64,000 nucleotides of DNA from Ostrinia nubilalis (Eukaryota > Arthropoda > Insecta > Lepidoptera > Crambidae), in NCBI RefSeq assembly GCF_963855985.1, contig NC_087105.1, positions 5,706,501-5,770,500 of the forward strand. Reading direction: 5' to 3'. Each line of letters starts with the position of its first letter. Positions within the stretch are counted from its first letter, which is position 1. Positions 33,976-46,767 of the stretch are shown one piece after another. The notes under the pieces were generated by a model, which did not search any database, had not been told where the DNA came from, and was given only the letters and a program-made list of their open reading frames with translations. The translations under genes were made by a program, and so were the position numbers.

Positions 33976-35230
33976 ATTGAGTTATAATGTACTACGTACT
34001 AGAGAAGACATGACTGTCAACTAGACTGTTTCTGGCACGCAAACAGGTCCATGGACCGAAATTCAATTAGTATGTGCTCAGCGGTTGCTGTGACAACACG
34101 CTTGAGTGCAGTTTTGTTTTTTGAAATATGCCATCCTATAGACGAAAATACTGTTCAAATAACCCCAGATACATATTAAGTAAAAATCAAGGAATGACTT
34201 TTTACCATTAAGTTGTACATTTATGCACTTAAAACACTAATTTAATTTTAATTTGTTAATTACAAGGCGTCACCGCGGCGGCAGCCATTTTACGAAAATT
34301 TCAAAGAATAAAAATCGCAGACTTGACACTGACGCATAAATTAGTATACGAAAGGAAGGTTAAATACAGCAATAAAAAGATTTTTTTTTAGATTATAAGC
34401 ACTTTGTATTGCACAAATTACTAATAGTCCCGTCCAGCCCCTAGTATTAAGCTAAATAAGCTTGGGTTACGGGTGGGCTCACACAATAGTCGTGCGGCAT
34501 CATGGAACAGTGAGATTGTTTGAATCTCACTGCTGTTGTTCGTATGCGACTGGTTAGTTAGTAAATCACCCTAATTATTGACACCTAGCTCACGAGATAG
34601 GCTAAAATTATAATAATTGTACAGTGTGTCTGGTCACCAGTGTCCGACCCGTTAGGGCGCAATGATATGATCAATTTAATCGACAAATCTAGTATTAAAA
34701 AATTACAGCTATTTTAATTTTTTTAGTTTCTGAGTCCGGATGGATTCATTTATTTACCAAATCTACCGATGTACAGGACCTATGAGTATAAAAGTGATTC
34801 GTTCGACAGCTGAAAAAGTAAGCAATACGTTGTCATCAAAAGCTTCCATTTAAATTTCTTAGAAACACTTGGTAAAAAAAATGATGCTTCTTTTTAGATT
34901 TTTCAATGTTACAAAAAACTAGAAAGTTTTACATTTTTAGATGCACTAAGTTATTACCTAAAAACTGATATACCTTGGCTTTAAATCAACTAGTCTAGGT
35001 GCTAGCTACACAGGAGATGCAGCGGTGAAAAGGAGAGGTGGGAATAGTCCCGTAACTTCTACCTCACAGCTATTATACGTGTACTCAACCACTGAGTTAG
35101 TTAACAATAGAGACAATAAAATAACTGAAAGTTTCTGACTTTCAGTTATTTTATTGGTTCTGGAATGAAGGCGTGGGTCATGCCTAGCTTTGTTCCTACC
35201 GTTACGAGTGGGAATTTTTCTAAAATCTCA
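33976..35230. other. No gene seen; scattered repeat fragments
   Basis: AT-rich. At 34430-34500 there is a phrase (agctaaataagcttgggtta then cgggtgggct) that recurs in altered form at 44230-44260, so it is a dispersed repeat. At 34620 a tacagtgtgtctggtcacc end resembles the MITE at 13438. Confidence 0.4.
35113..35157. repeat. Perfect 18-bp hairpin
   Basis: caataaaataactgaaag and its exact mirror ctttcagttattttattg around a 7-bp loop. Isolated in non-coding DNA. Confidence 0.7.
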
Positions 35231-35261
35231 AGATGGACTGACTGAAGATAGCAGGAAGACG

Positions 35262-35360
35262 CTGGGTGCAGGCCACTATCAACTGGGCGATGTGGAAATC
35301 ATTAGAGGAGGCCTTTGTTCAGCAGTGGACGTCCAGTAGCTAAAATGATGATGACGATGT
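35262..35360 (+). mobile_element. RTE-type LINE 3' end
   Basis: gatgtggaaatcattagagg then aggcctttgttcagcagtgg, acgtcc and an (ATG)n-like tail. Same family as 1557 and 23285. Tail only. Confidence 0.65.
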
Positions 35361-36248
35361 TTCCTTACAGTATCCAATTCAATAGGCAGAAACTAAACGT
35401 AAACGAAGTGTCGCCTCTGTAATGGTATCATTATCTATAACTCATAATATTTCGTGCGCTGTTGGATGACAGAGATAAACTAGAGATGGGTAATTTTTTT
35501 ATCGAATTAGAAAATACCAGTTAACGATTCTCAAGGCGATTATCGATTACATTAGATTTTAATCGGGAAGAAAAATAATTAATGGCTTAAGCATCAGTAT
35601 GAAGCCCATACGCACTTGTAGCACAAGTAACACGATTAGCCTCAGTCCCCTTAGTTGTGAATTCGGAATCGCCAGTTGTAATTTTAAAATCGCATCACAG
35701 AGTGAAGTAACTAACACCAAAAAACGGCAGAGCGAAGTGATTTCGAATGTTTCAACTGCTACGTTTTGTCACTTGTCTAGGAGGGCTAATTTTAGTCTAA
35801 GGGAGGGGAGCTTAGATTACATTACAGGAAACGCACAATATAATAAAAGAAAATAATGTAAGTAGCTGAACCTTTTTGCTATTGAGCACCATGAAAATTT
35901 AACACAATTTAGCCGATTTGTTTATTTTCACAATCGATTCACAATGTCTATGATGAGGCGACCGCAGGAACGTCACTATTCGTGCAATCCTATCAATGAA
36001 GTACGACATTTTCTGGTGCAGATTTTATCGCCATAAATTATGAAACTTGATAGTCATGGATTTGACTGACAGCTGTCCGTCAAATTCCCGCCCCGCACCC
36101 CGCACTGTACATATTTTGTTCGCGATGTCTGTTCTATACGTAGTAATATTACTTCAATGGGTAGAAAATAGCGTCTGAGCGCGTCATAATTCAATTGTAT
36201 CGTCTGACTGCACGTACTCTATGAACAATTCTGACATAAAATCTATCC
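35361..36248. other. No supported gene
   Basis: An 85-codon open frame at 35599-35856 has no recognisable motif, splice context or codon pattern to support it. The rest is unclassified. Confidence 0.35.
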
Positions 36249-36561
36249 CATCAAAAACAATACTTGTAAAAAAAACCAAGTCTCGCAACTCAGTTGTTCT
36301 ACGGTAAAAAGTTGTGAGATCCATGTAATACCAAGTCCAGGCCAGGAAATCTTTAACGTTTTACATAAATTATTGACTTGGCCATCGCACTAAATAATTT
36401 TATTTACACGTGTTTTCATGCGATGACCAAGTCAATATATTTATGTAAAACGTTAAAGATTTCCTGGCCTGGACTTGGTATTACATGGATCTCACAACTT
36501 TTTACCGTAGAACAACTGAGTTGCGAGACTTGGTTTTTTTTACAAGTATTGTTTTTGATGG
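36249..36561. repeat. Near-perfect 313-bp palindrome
   Basis: Arms 36249-36390 and 36420-36561 mirror each other over about 142 bp with only a few mismatches (beginning catcaaaaacaatacttgta, ending with its reverse complement). The loop is about 29 bp. The very low divergence means a recent origin. Confidence 0.9.
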
Positions 36562-36565
36562 GATC

Positions 36566-36777
36566 TCATTTCTTTTTGTATTTTGTAGACAGCAGTTATG
36601 TATCTAGAAAACTGGACCGAAATTGAAAAATTTTACTCGACTTGGCGGTTGCACTACCGTGCCCCCAAATATCATTTCTTTTTGTATTTTGTAGACAGCA
36701 GTTATGTATCTAGAAAACTGGACCGAAATTGAAAAATTTTACTCGACTTGGCGGTTGCACTACCGTGCCCCCAAATA
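36566..36777 (+). repeat. Tandem duplication, two 106-bp units
   Basis: Units 36566-36671 and 36672-36777 look identical by eye, each starting tcatttctttttgtattttg and ending gtgcccccaaata. The phrase actcgacttgg...gcact.ccgtgccccca recurs at 37114-37145, so the unit belongs to a dispersed family. Confidence 0.9.
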
Positions 36778-36869
36778 TTTTAGTTTTTCCTTGATTCATA
36801 CACCAAACACTACTTATATTCCAAATTTGAAGCTTCTAGGTCTGCTAGAAGTGCCTTAGAGTTTTGATG

Positions 36870-36910
36870 ATCGGTGAGTCAGTGAGTCAGTGAGTCAGTC
36901 AGTGAGTGAC
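36870..36910 (+). repeat. (GTGAGTCA)n minisatellite-like run
   Basis: ggtgagtcagtgagtcagtg agtcagtcagtgagtgac: about four to five units of an 8-bp repeat, a common component of lepidopteran dispersed repeats. Confidence 0.7.
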
Positions 36911-37162
36911 AAAATTAAGTAACTTTGACCCGTTATAATTCTTAAACTACTGGTTCAAATTGAATGAAATTTTAAATATACCGTGTCTTTACAATGCCTG
37001 CATAGCTAATGAAAATTCAGCCTTCTAGTTTTATCCACAACGAAGTTACAGGCGGTCGAAAATGGCCTGAATTGCTTCGAGAAAAGGATGGTACGGCCGT
37101 GCCGCTTTTTTGCTCGACTTGGTGGGGGCACTGCCGTGCCCCCAGATTGTCGAACAAAAGCT

Positions 37163-37286
37163 GGGTTGCACCATCTTATTTCAACTTTGACAAGCGTCAA
37201 AAGTCTGTCTAACTCCATACAAAAAACACCGGTTATCGCCAAAGCTACGGTCAAAGTTAGGTCACGTCAGGTGGTGGCACTCAGCC
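37163..37286. mobile_element. Short MITE (GGGTTGCACCATCTTA family)
   Basis: gggttgcaccatcttatttc on the left; tcaaagttaggtcacgtcag gtggtggcac on the right forms a weak mirror. Closely related to the 112-bp element at 50310. Non-coding. Confidence 0.55.
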
Positions 37287-37944
37287 AAAGAAAAAATTCA
37301 TTTTGATCGCTAATGTCAGTTTGCAGCGAGTGACACAACCTCCCCGTCTGAAGGCCAGCGGCCGACTGCCGCCCGCACCCCGCGAAGGCCCCCTCAACAG
37401 CAAAACGTTCGGAATTTATCAAAAGTAAAATTTATGAATGAAAGTAATGTTCGATTGAAAAACGCAACGTGTCATTTAAAGATTAAAGAATTCCTAATCT
37501 ATTCGTGCAAAAATCTTTTAAATTAACATAGCCGTTTCGGAGGAGTAGGGAATTTAAGTAAAAAATCGATGTCCCGTATTTATTTTTTTAATCCAAAACA
37601 AAGAGACGTAGCGAAAATTCAAACGTCACAAATGTAGTCCTTGAACTGTTGTATAACATATTATATTTTTTTCAACTATTTCTATCCAGCAGTAAAAGAG
37701 GAGTAGGCTTTACAAAATGCCCATTTGGCGCGGATTGAGGACTCTAATCGCCTTATGGTCCAGAGAGGTATTTTATATAAATGAAAATCATTTTACATTA
37801 ATTATTGAATTCGCTAACCTTATTTATAGGCTCGATAATGCGACTCCATGTATTCGCACATAAGTTAGATTCTTCATTCATGGCAGTGTAATTCAGTGTA
37901 ATTTTATTGACAACGTGACAATTTGACTGAGCATTGAGCAATTT

Positions 37945-38503
37945 CAGTGTTGCCAGCGACTAATTTTTGACTGCCGTGTTCGGTAGAGGAAATTGCCGTG
38001 TTTCTAAGGAAAGGATGTCTTCGGCTGCCGTAGCACATAAATTGAATAATACATTTTTGTTTTTAATTTTTATAATCATTTTAATTAATAAAAAGTCAAC
38101 CAAAACTATTTTTTATCATCATTTTAATAAAATTTAAATCTGTCCGGAAGCAAGTTTCACTTGGATGAGCGTTGTATGGAACTATGGAAGTTTCCTCACC
38201 CTGACCTAAATAATAATGGCAGCGGACAAAAGAAGGAACTATTCAAATACACTAGCGCCACCCGCAACTGCTAAGCTAAATTTGTACCTCGACATGGAAC
38301 CAACCTATAAGGGGAATACCCAGCCAGATATTGACATTTATATTTTTAAAATTTTTGGCTTTGGCACTTAGTAAAATACGGCCTTTGCAAATTGCCGTAG
38401 ATTTTGCTACGGTAATAGATTTGCTGCCGTAGGCCGTAGACTTCCCTTAAATTTCGTCCAATTTCCGTAGAACACGGCAATTGCCGTAGCAATGGCAACA
38501 CTG
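37945..38503. mobile_element. hAT-type MITE (CAGTGTTGCCA) with 8-bp duplication
   Basis: Ends cagtgttgcca and its mirror tggcaacactg (shared repeat CAGTGTTGCCA). Perfect duplication agcaattt (37937-37944, 38504-38511). Subterminal gccgtag / ctacggc repeats on both sides. 559 bp, non-coding. It ends about 430 bp upstream of OPA3. Confidence 0.9.
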
Positions 38504-38936
38504 AGCAATTTGGTAAATAAAAATAAATATGGCCGACTGACGTTAGTTTATTTTGTTCGATATTTCCTTTTGTAGGAAAAGGCATTACGCCATACAGTTT
38601 TCAGATTTTATTTTCCTTAATTTAATGACCTTAAACCCCTTAGATTATATTAAAGCCTTACACCTAAGCCATAAACTATGATATTATTATTAGACCCCTT
38701 AGGTTTTAATAAAGTTGTGGAGATTTATTTTTACAAATATGTACCTATTAGTTATGGTATTTTTTTTATATTTGGCTGTATGGATGAGTTTCTAAAGTTG
38801 TAAATCTCGTTTTAAAAATAATCATGTCTACCTACATTTTTGACATTTGACATTAATGACATTCATGGCGTAGGAGGGTCTATGTATGTTGTAATAATTT
38901 TCCAATTTCTAGTTTTAAAGATCTTCAAAATAAACG

Positions 38937-39967
38937 ATGGTCGTGGGCGCTTTTCCCATTGCAAAATTGTCTGTACTTCTTATTAAACAGATAAGTAAAC
39001 CAATCGCAAATGTCTGTAAAGAGCGAGCCAAAAGTAATCCATTTTTTAGAACTTACGTTTGTATGCCTCCCGCTCAGTGTAAGTGAATGATTTTAAAAAT
39101 ACCTAGGTACTTACAATACTTAGTTGTACTTTAATAAATATTTAACTCTTATTGCAGTCTACAACTGGTGTGAAGTCAAGGCAAAAATGTGGATTCTCAA
39201 TCTCGGAAAACCTGTAAATATACCAGTCCTGAGTCAGGAAATGGCCATTGAGTTGGGTGCCAATCTTCTTGGTGAAACAGTAATTTTTGTTATTGGTGCT
39301 GGATTGCTTATATTTGAATATAACAGGTTATATGTTTGGATGATAATTTGAGAATTGTATTTGAATAACTCAAAGTTTATAAACTGACTGAATTATTTTA
39401 AATGATTACAGACAAAGTAAAAAAGAAACTGCAAAGGAAGCTAAGCGAGCAGAGGAAATGAACCATATTACAAGTACTATAACAGACCTGTACTTCACAG
39501 TGCAACAGCAGCAAACACAGCTAAGGGAAATGGAAAGGGTAATTCATTCCATAAGTAAGTAGGTATACACACTAATAAATTTTATAATAAAAGGAATTTT
39601 GTCATTTTTAGTAATCTCCTTTTTACTTGTTTTAGGTGGCAAGAAACCTGTTATAGTTCCTCCAATTGCTAATGAACCTTCTCAGCCACCTCCAACTTCC
39701 CCACCATCTAGTCCTAAACCGCAAAATATGAGCAATGTAAGGCAACCAGAAATAAACATTTCAACATATACACCATATCCAAATATGGGAATTATTCTTC
39801 AGTCTCTGAACTATATACAAATGGATGTCTTTACTTCTCTTTTTCCTGAAAATGGTGCTAAGAAAGAAGACAACACTGATGGAAAACAACAACAATATAG
39901 AAGAGAGCCTGCACTCTTGTCTGCAACATTATACAATATAGAAAACAACTTTAAAAGTTTGTTTTAA
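38937..39967 (+). CDS. OPA3: OPA3-like mitochondrial protein
   Basis: OPA3 is a small mitochondrial membrane protein; in humans its loss causes optic atrophy and 3-methylglutaconic aciduria, and its molecular role is still unsettled. Four exons join in frame to 261 residues: 38937-39078, 39158-39326, 39412-39554 and 39636-39967. The N-terminus [20 protein letters not shown] is the hallmark of the family and acts as targeting signal, followed by [32 protein letters not shown] and the hydrophobic segment [20 protein letters not shown] (about residues 79-98). Exon 3 gives a charged, probably coiled-coil stretch rich in K, E and Q. Exon 4 is a proline-rich tail longer than in human OPA3 (179 aa). 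The ATG has no upstream in-frame alternative. The 3' UTR seems to be split by a P element starting 28 bp after the stop. Confidence 0.93.
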
Positions 39968-41007
39968 ACTTGTAAGTACTTAGTAAGCATTATCCACTGT
40001 AAGTGCTTGTTCACGTAGGCACGCGCGGGCGCGGGCGCGGGTAACGTCGCGAGCTCGTGTTCATATTGACGACCAGGCGTTCGCGCGATTGTGACGTATT
40101 GTCAGAGGTCGAATTATGGACGACGATCTTTTATTTTTAACCGAAAATTCATACCTAAAGTGGGAGATGCTAAAAATTAGAATTGGTGTTTTGTAACTAT
40201 AAGGTGAGTTTAAAAAAAAGATTTTCTTAGTAAGTAATTTATAATTTTCAATCAAAATCAAATTCAAACAAGGTTCCTCTTTATTATTTAATTTAATTAA
40301 TATTATCGTTATCAACTAAACAACATTTCTGTTCATATGATGACTTACTTTGCCAAATAGGAGTTCTAGCCTGAATAGCACTAATAAACTCTTCTGTATT
40401 GAACGACATGATAAAAACGTGCTATCGTTTCTAGCGACAAGATCAAACTGGTTGAACTTACCTGACGTCGTGAGTGAAACGCGCGCGCCACCCAAAGAGC
40501 ATAAAAGAGTAAGAGACGGCACTCCATAGATATTTTTTGAGCTCACGCACACATATGCATTTTAGAGAACGACCCGCAAATCTTTACCAACCGCACAAAC
40601 TACAGGCGGAGCTACCAACATAATGCCTTATTTTCTGACAGTATTAGTGACGTTCGTAATAACTTATCGATTATCGATACTTTGCTAGGGTTGTAATTGC
40701 ATATCGATATCTAGTATAGGAACCTTCAATATTTTAATGATTACTATTTTTATTTTATACTATGTGTAAGTAAAACGAAGTTTTGTAACGTAAATTATTT
40801 ATTTCGAAATAAAATAGGTATATTACAATAAGTATTGAACATGACATAGCAGTTGTAGGCATGAGGAATTATTGAAAATTATAACAAAGTACAGAAATGA
40901 TAATTTTGTAAACTTTTATTTTCACAACTTTTTCTAAGAAAAAATAGGATTTTTATTTATAAACATCTTTAATTTTCTTATCAGCTGATCGAACCTCAGC
41001 CTCAAGA

Positions 41008-44000
41008 TTACTTTTCAATGCTTTGTTGCTGTGCTTTTTTACTTTTGTCAGCAAAATTGTTTTCACTTTTTATGAAGCTGTCATTAATGATTTTACAACT
41101 TTTTCTTAGAAAAAGGTAACTTAATATTTTAAACATCTTATCATAAATTTCTTTATTATGTTGTTGACATTTAAACCAACTAAAATTACAATTTGTACTC
41201 AACATTAAGAAAATGAATTTTCCAACATTTTCCATATATATCTGGTCGGCAATATGGTCATGATAAAATTGTTTAGCTTCATTTACGGTGGTACATAATT
41301 GAATTGTTGGATAAACGAGACTTTTTTTATCATGCCACCATTCGCGAAGAGATATATATGCATACAAATCATTGTCAACAGGAGTTTTCACGCTCAAACA
41401 CTCTTCACAAATTAAACAAGAACTGTTCTGTAATAGTTTGGCAGCTAAATACCCGCTTACATATACTACTGGTTGGTTTTCAAGGCTACACAAATTTTCA
41501 ATGGGCTGTTCTAAGTTTTCAGGGTCCGGGATAGACAACACAGGATAAAATTCAGTGTCTGTGGAATCTTGAACATTAATTTTTATTTCTGTTGTTTTTA
41601 AATTAGTTTTTAAAATGTCTTTATATTCCAGCATATGTTTATTGTTGTCTGCTTCACAATTAGCACTTCTGCTATGAGGCACTTTCAGCCCAGTAACCAT
41701 GCTTGTTTTAAGCGCTGCAGTAAAGTGCGTGATAGTGGGATTTCTATTGGTTACACTGTGTTGCCTAATGATTCCAAATAAGTTTTCCAGAGAGTCTTGG
41801 TTAAACTGTCTAAGGTTCATATATTTAAACCCTTCATTCTTTAACTTTTCCCAAATATCGTTTAAGGATTTGATAGATATTTGATATCCCTTTACGCATT
41901 TAACATTTTTTAGTATCGTGTTTTCTGCTGTTATAAATTTTATGGTTTTTAACTTATCAGTATAAAAGGTCCAAGACTCAATGTGATTACTTGATGTGGA
42001 AACATTTTCCCGGATCCCTTTCTTTACGTAATTTAAAGATGATGGACCATTTGTACAATCAAATAGTTTATCTAACTGTTCAATCACAAATGCTGTATCA
42101 TTGCAATCAGAAACTTCTTTCCATGCCATCATTTTTAAAATAGCTGCCACGGTATTACTCAGAGCATGCGCAGCATACTTCACCCTCATCTTAGTTTTGA
42201 ATGTTGGATTTACAATGGTACTATTCAGTTTTTTAAAATTTAAAAAATTTCTGTTGTGTTCTTCTGCAACTACCAAATGCCTCCATTGTGCAATTTTTCC
42301 ATCGAAAGACATATTTCCACTTTTAAAGAAATTATTTCGTAATGATTTGAACAAGTGAGGGATGTCATAGATTATAAAAATTTTGTCATTATTTACAGAG
42401 AAAAAGTTGCTATCTATGCCTTGTCCACAGTTTCTTTTTAACATGTTAAGAGCTCCTATATTTGTAGATCCCTGATCACAAACTGTTGTTAGAACCATAA
42501 ATCCGATTTCTTTTAATTTTTTGATGATGTCCGATATAATTTTTGCCAGTTTTGCTGTTGATATTGTGCCTTCCACAAAATAGTGCGCAATATATTGTTT
42601 GTATTTATGTTTAGCACCCTGTATCATAAACACTAACGCATGGTCTGCAATTTTCTTTTCTCGTCCCATGTTCTCGCCCTCTCCATAATCCACGTAGCCA
42701 TCCACTTTATCAGCAATTTCGTTATAAATTATCCGTTTCTTTAACGCCATCTCGTCAAATATTAACGAGCAATATTTATTTTCCTTTGGCATACTTGATG
42801 CTTTTGCCTCTAACATATCAATTATATTTTTATTTATACCAGGCTCCATTGGTATATTTTTTAAAATCCTTTGGAGCGTTTTAGTGCTTGGTAGCGTAAA
42901 CAGCTTTTGCATATAGCGGTATGCTTTAGGGGACCGTTTAAATATAGCCAAAGCATATATTTTGTTGGCTAAAGTCCACCTTTTTCCTTGTGACTTTTTT
43001 TTGTTATTCTGCACTACATCCTTTACTAACGATGTCAGCACTTCCGAATCTAACTTGTCTAAATTCACTCTTGACTTCGCTATATTCCTTATTGTTTTTT
43101 TTGCATTTTGTAACTGTCGCCAAAGCCTCTTCTCTTTAATTGTAAATGTTGATGAAGTGTCTGTAATAAAAACATTTCCATTAGTAAAAAAAACAACATT
43201 AAAGCAAATTGAATTGAATATTGGTTAATTAATCAGCAATTTTACTTAGTTTTTTAAATTAGGTATGTTTTATCTTACCTTTCATTTCAATGTTTTTCTT
43301 AGGTCTTTTATAACTGTGGACTAATATTTCTGCCTGTGCATCTTGATGGCAAATGTTTTTATCATCTGAAATATTATAAATATGCAAATAAGTTTAAAAT
43401 TTATTTTGTTGTTTTATGAAACATATTATTTCCAAATCAATCAATCATTATCAAGTTTTAAAAAAATGCAAAGACAGGATAATGATAGCTCTTCTCATAA
43501 AATATGAAGCGTGGGCCCACCTTCAATAACAATGACATAATATTAAATTAAAGGCATTTAGAGGTTTTAATGTTCTGCATTCTGGATGCGGTCTGCGGGT
43601 ATGTCAAGACAATCTGTAAGTGGTCGTGATAAGGCAATCAGTCACGTGTGCTTTGCGTTCTTTGTTCGTATCCGCACGGTCAAATCGCATTAATATAAAA
43701 TGTACAGAAACCTAGAATGTTGTACATATAAGTTCATTTTGACCTGACTGCAGACTGCAGAACGCATCCAGGGTGGCATTCTTTAGTTTGAGGGAAGGCA
43801 TATTTTAGAAGGTAAATAATTAGTTTGTACACTTACCATGAGTAATGGGTTTATAGGTCATATGTTCTGGTGCATTGGAAGTAGAAGGAAGAGGTTCAAA
43901 AGTTGTTTTCGCAGAAATACCAGAATCTGGTATATCCACAGCTCCCAAACATGTTGAATTTAGTTGTTTGGTTGTAGTTGTAAGGGGAACTGAAAGCAGA

Positions 44001-45254
44001 TAATGAAATGTGAATTGGGTAATAAAATGTCATGTTCTTACCCAACTTTAGGGTACAATCAGTCTAGTACATGTCTTGCTCACATTAAAAATTACTAGCT
44101 TATAAATATTATTAAACTAGCTGACCTGGCTAATTAATGTAGATTGCCTAAAATTTTTCAAATTGGTCCGGTACTTTTTTTGAAGAATTTGTATTACACA
44201 AATTACTAAAGTCCCTCTAACTCAACACACATTCTAAGCTAAATTGTGTTACGAGTGGGTTTACTACAATATTCAAGCTGTGGGGTTCTAACCCGCACTT
44301 TAGGCTATCTTGGCTTCGAGTTACGGAGCCGATCAAATACAAACAAACAATTAAATATTTCCTTTTTATATTATTAGTATAATTTTAGATAAACATACCT
44401 CGTTCAACTGGATTTGACTTCTTTGGAATGCAATATGAATGATCATAAAGAACTGTAACAAAGTATAGATATAATTAATAATTGAAATTATATATTATTT
44501 ATTGATAAGCATACAACACATGTTTGTGGTTACAAAGAAAGAACCTTGTTAAATTGCATTCAGTTGGTTTGTTTTGGAAACCAAAGAAAATTAATTAAGA
44601 CATCTAAATAATTCAGAAAAATTGATAGATAGTAAATTAAATTTAAAAAAAATAATTGAAGTCATCATCATACCTGTCTTGAGGTTTTCTTTATTGGAGT
44701 CTTTTACATGAAGAGGAAACTCTGTCAAAACTTCATCTGGCAAGATGGGATTGCTCAATTCCAGTGTTGGAATAGCTGAGTTCTTCAGCCGAGTTCCTTT
44801 GGCATTGAAGGATTCAGGAGTGAAGTGCCCACCACAAACAAACTTCAGTTGGTGTAACTTTTCAATAGGTACATATGCTAAGTCTTCTATGCCAGCATTT
44901 TTAACCCACATTCGACAACTGAAATAAGAAATACCTATTAGAAAAGAAAAAGAATAACAAACTGAAATTTATTCATCAACTAATTTCTTTTAGTATTGTT
45001 ATGCAATTCATTTACAGAGTACGAAACAAAATACTGAAATTAAAAATTGGTTATGGTTATTTACTGTATGATTAAAAATATTAATCCCAGCCTTTAAGTT
45101 TACACAATCAGTAAAATTATCTTGTAATAAATGAGTGTTATTAGAAACTTACCGGTCAGAATCCAGAGGAAACCTACTCAAAAGTAAGGGTGATCCACCA
45201 CGACTTCGCCTCTTATTACAAATAACGCACTTCTTGTTGTTTCTACTCTCCATT
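41008..45254 (-). CDS. P-element (THAP9-like) transposase, start codon out of frame
   Basis: Six minus-strand exons join with consistent phases: 45254-45153, 44918-44674, 44452-44399, 43989-43837, 43365-43279 and 43160-41008, about 930 residues, near human THAP9 (903). Exons 1-2 form a THAP zinc finger: CVICNKRR, then W in CRMWVKN, CGGH, and the closing SAIPTL box. It would bind the transposon ends. The last exon carries the transposase core: KSPKAYRYMQKLFTLPSTKT, the first catalytic Asp in SLIFDEMAL, TTVCDQGSTN, a second Asp in IIYDIPHLFKSLRNN, and the acidic residue in SLENLFGIIRQ; a CxxC region (CLICEECL) follows. Catalytic roles are assigned by analogy with P and THAP9. The core exon has no stop over 717 codons. 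However, the ATG at 45254 is one base out of frame with the finger because of a run of four A, and the finger's own frame meets a TAA just upstream. Either a one-base insertion or an unseen upstream exon explains this. Confidence 0.85.
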
Positions 45255-45953
45255 ATCAGTAGAAGCCTAAAATGAAATAGGTATTAATTAAACAAAGCCT
45301 ATAATTTCTCTCCAACCAGTGTCAATGCCCTGGTTCATGCATTTACCAGTTTTGAAAGTACATTTACATTTTCATCACATAGGGTTGTTTTTAATGAATA
45401 ATAGATTTGTAATAGATCTAATATTTCAAGTAAGTAGATAACATACCCATTAAACAGAAAAGTAAATAAGAGTTTAAACTTCTGTAGAAGTTGAAACACA
45501 GCTTATTTAAAAGAGTCTCTATCTCACAAAAAACATAACACTGAACAGCAAACTTTATCACGCCCGATACGGAGGAACTTAATCAACTCAACGTAAACGA
45601 CAGAAAAGTTTATTTACAGTAATATTGCACCAAATCTGAGAAAATAACTTCACACGAATCAATTCGCCGGTTAAAAACTCAAACTCAATTGACAGACATT
45701 TTTTTTCATTTGTCAAACTAACAATACTACCAACATAAGGACACTAACAATTATTTTTAGTATGGTGGTATTGATCCGCGGGTTCCCCTGCTGTAGTGAA
45801 ATCAATCCAAAATGCACTTTATTGCTTAAGGGATAAGGTTGTATATCAATTGCTACATATAGAGACTAGTTTTTGAATGAGAAGTGTCTACCCACTGGCG
45901 CCACCGCTAGTTTGACATGAACACACACAAACATCTTCACGCGTTGAAATTAC

Positions 45954-46602
45954 TAGGCATGGAAATGATTGCTATTTTTCATTCATTTTCATTCAATGAA
46001 ATGATGATTTTTGTTCATACGATTTCACATGCGAAATTTCACAGGCAATGATTTTTATTCGCAGTGTTATAATGTAGCTCTTTCATATAATGTGCTACTT
46101 TTAATGAAGTATGAATTATGATGAACGATTGCTAATTAGCTAAAATATGAACGATAACTGTTTCATTTTATGTCGCACAACAAAAAACAAACAGTTTCAC
46201 AGCATTGTACGTATGCAACAATCAATACCGTGCGACTAGTGAAAAATCATTCATTTCATCTGCCTGCTATCTAATGAAATCATACGAATCATGACAAGGA
46301 AATCTAAACCTTACATCCTTGAGTTTAAAGTTCATATTTAAAATGCCCAGTTTCGTCCGTCATCACATCTCTCGTCCTTTTCTAACACGCACATGATCAA
46401 ATCATTCCTTCTTACTCGCTCGGTCGCTTGGCAGAGCTGCGCTCACGGACTTCGCTCGAATGAACGAATGAAATTCATGTGATTCGTGATTTCGTTGACT
46501 GTGAAATTATAGCAGTCTATGTGAAGTAAAATAGCAGGTGTGATTAATGAAATTCATTTCATATGATTTTTCACCTGCTATTCATGAAATGTTCCATGCC
46601 TA
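45954..46602. mobile_element. hAT-type MITE inside the P element
   Basis: Ends TAGGCATGGAA and its mirror ttccatgccta. Perfect 8-bp duplication gaaattac (45946-45953, 46603-46610). Internal atgaaat / atttcat motifs are repeated many times. It separates the P-element 5' tip from the transposase gene and may have displaced promoter sequence. Confidence 0.92.
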
Positions 46603-46767
46603 GAAATTACCGCGAGCGCTCCGCGCGCGCCAGTCGCTAGCTTGCCCGCTAGTTAGACCGCACGTGCGTTTCGTACGTGAACACTTGGAATCACTACATA
46701 TGTTTGATATTTCGTCACCGCGCCCGCGCCCGCGCCCGCGAGTCAACGTGTGCAAGCACTAAAGGTG

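Larger units (their letters stand above)
39995..46767 (-). mobile_element. P-element superfamily transposon, nearly complete
   Basis: About 6.8 kb with inverted termini. Both tips start CAC and share agtgcttg, cacgt and a (gcgggc)n tract: cgcgggcgcgggcgcggg at 40024-40041 and its mirror at 46721-46740. Beside the proposed tips, gcattatc (39987-39994) and agattatt (46768-46775) agree at five of eight positions including attat in register, compatible with a mutated 8-bp duplication. Inside, on the minus strand, lies a six-exon THAP-domain transposase gene with its own poly(A) signal near 40952. A hAT MITE is inserted between the 5' tip and the gene. Confidence 0.8.

Noticed and set aside
35599..35856. 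85-codon plus-strand frame as a gene
   Set aside because: No domain, no codon bias, no neighbouring exon.
36870..36910. CRISPR-like direct repeats
   Set aside because: The units are an 8-bp contiguous simple repeat without spacers, in a eukaryotic genome.
43480..43810. A further P-element exon or MITE in the transposase intron 4
   Set aside because: ctgcattctggatgcg and a loose mirror near 43755 suggest a MITE, but the ends do not match well enough to support it.
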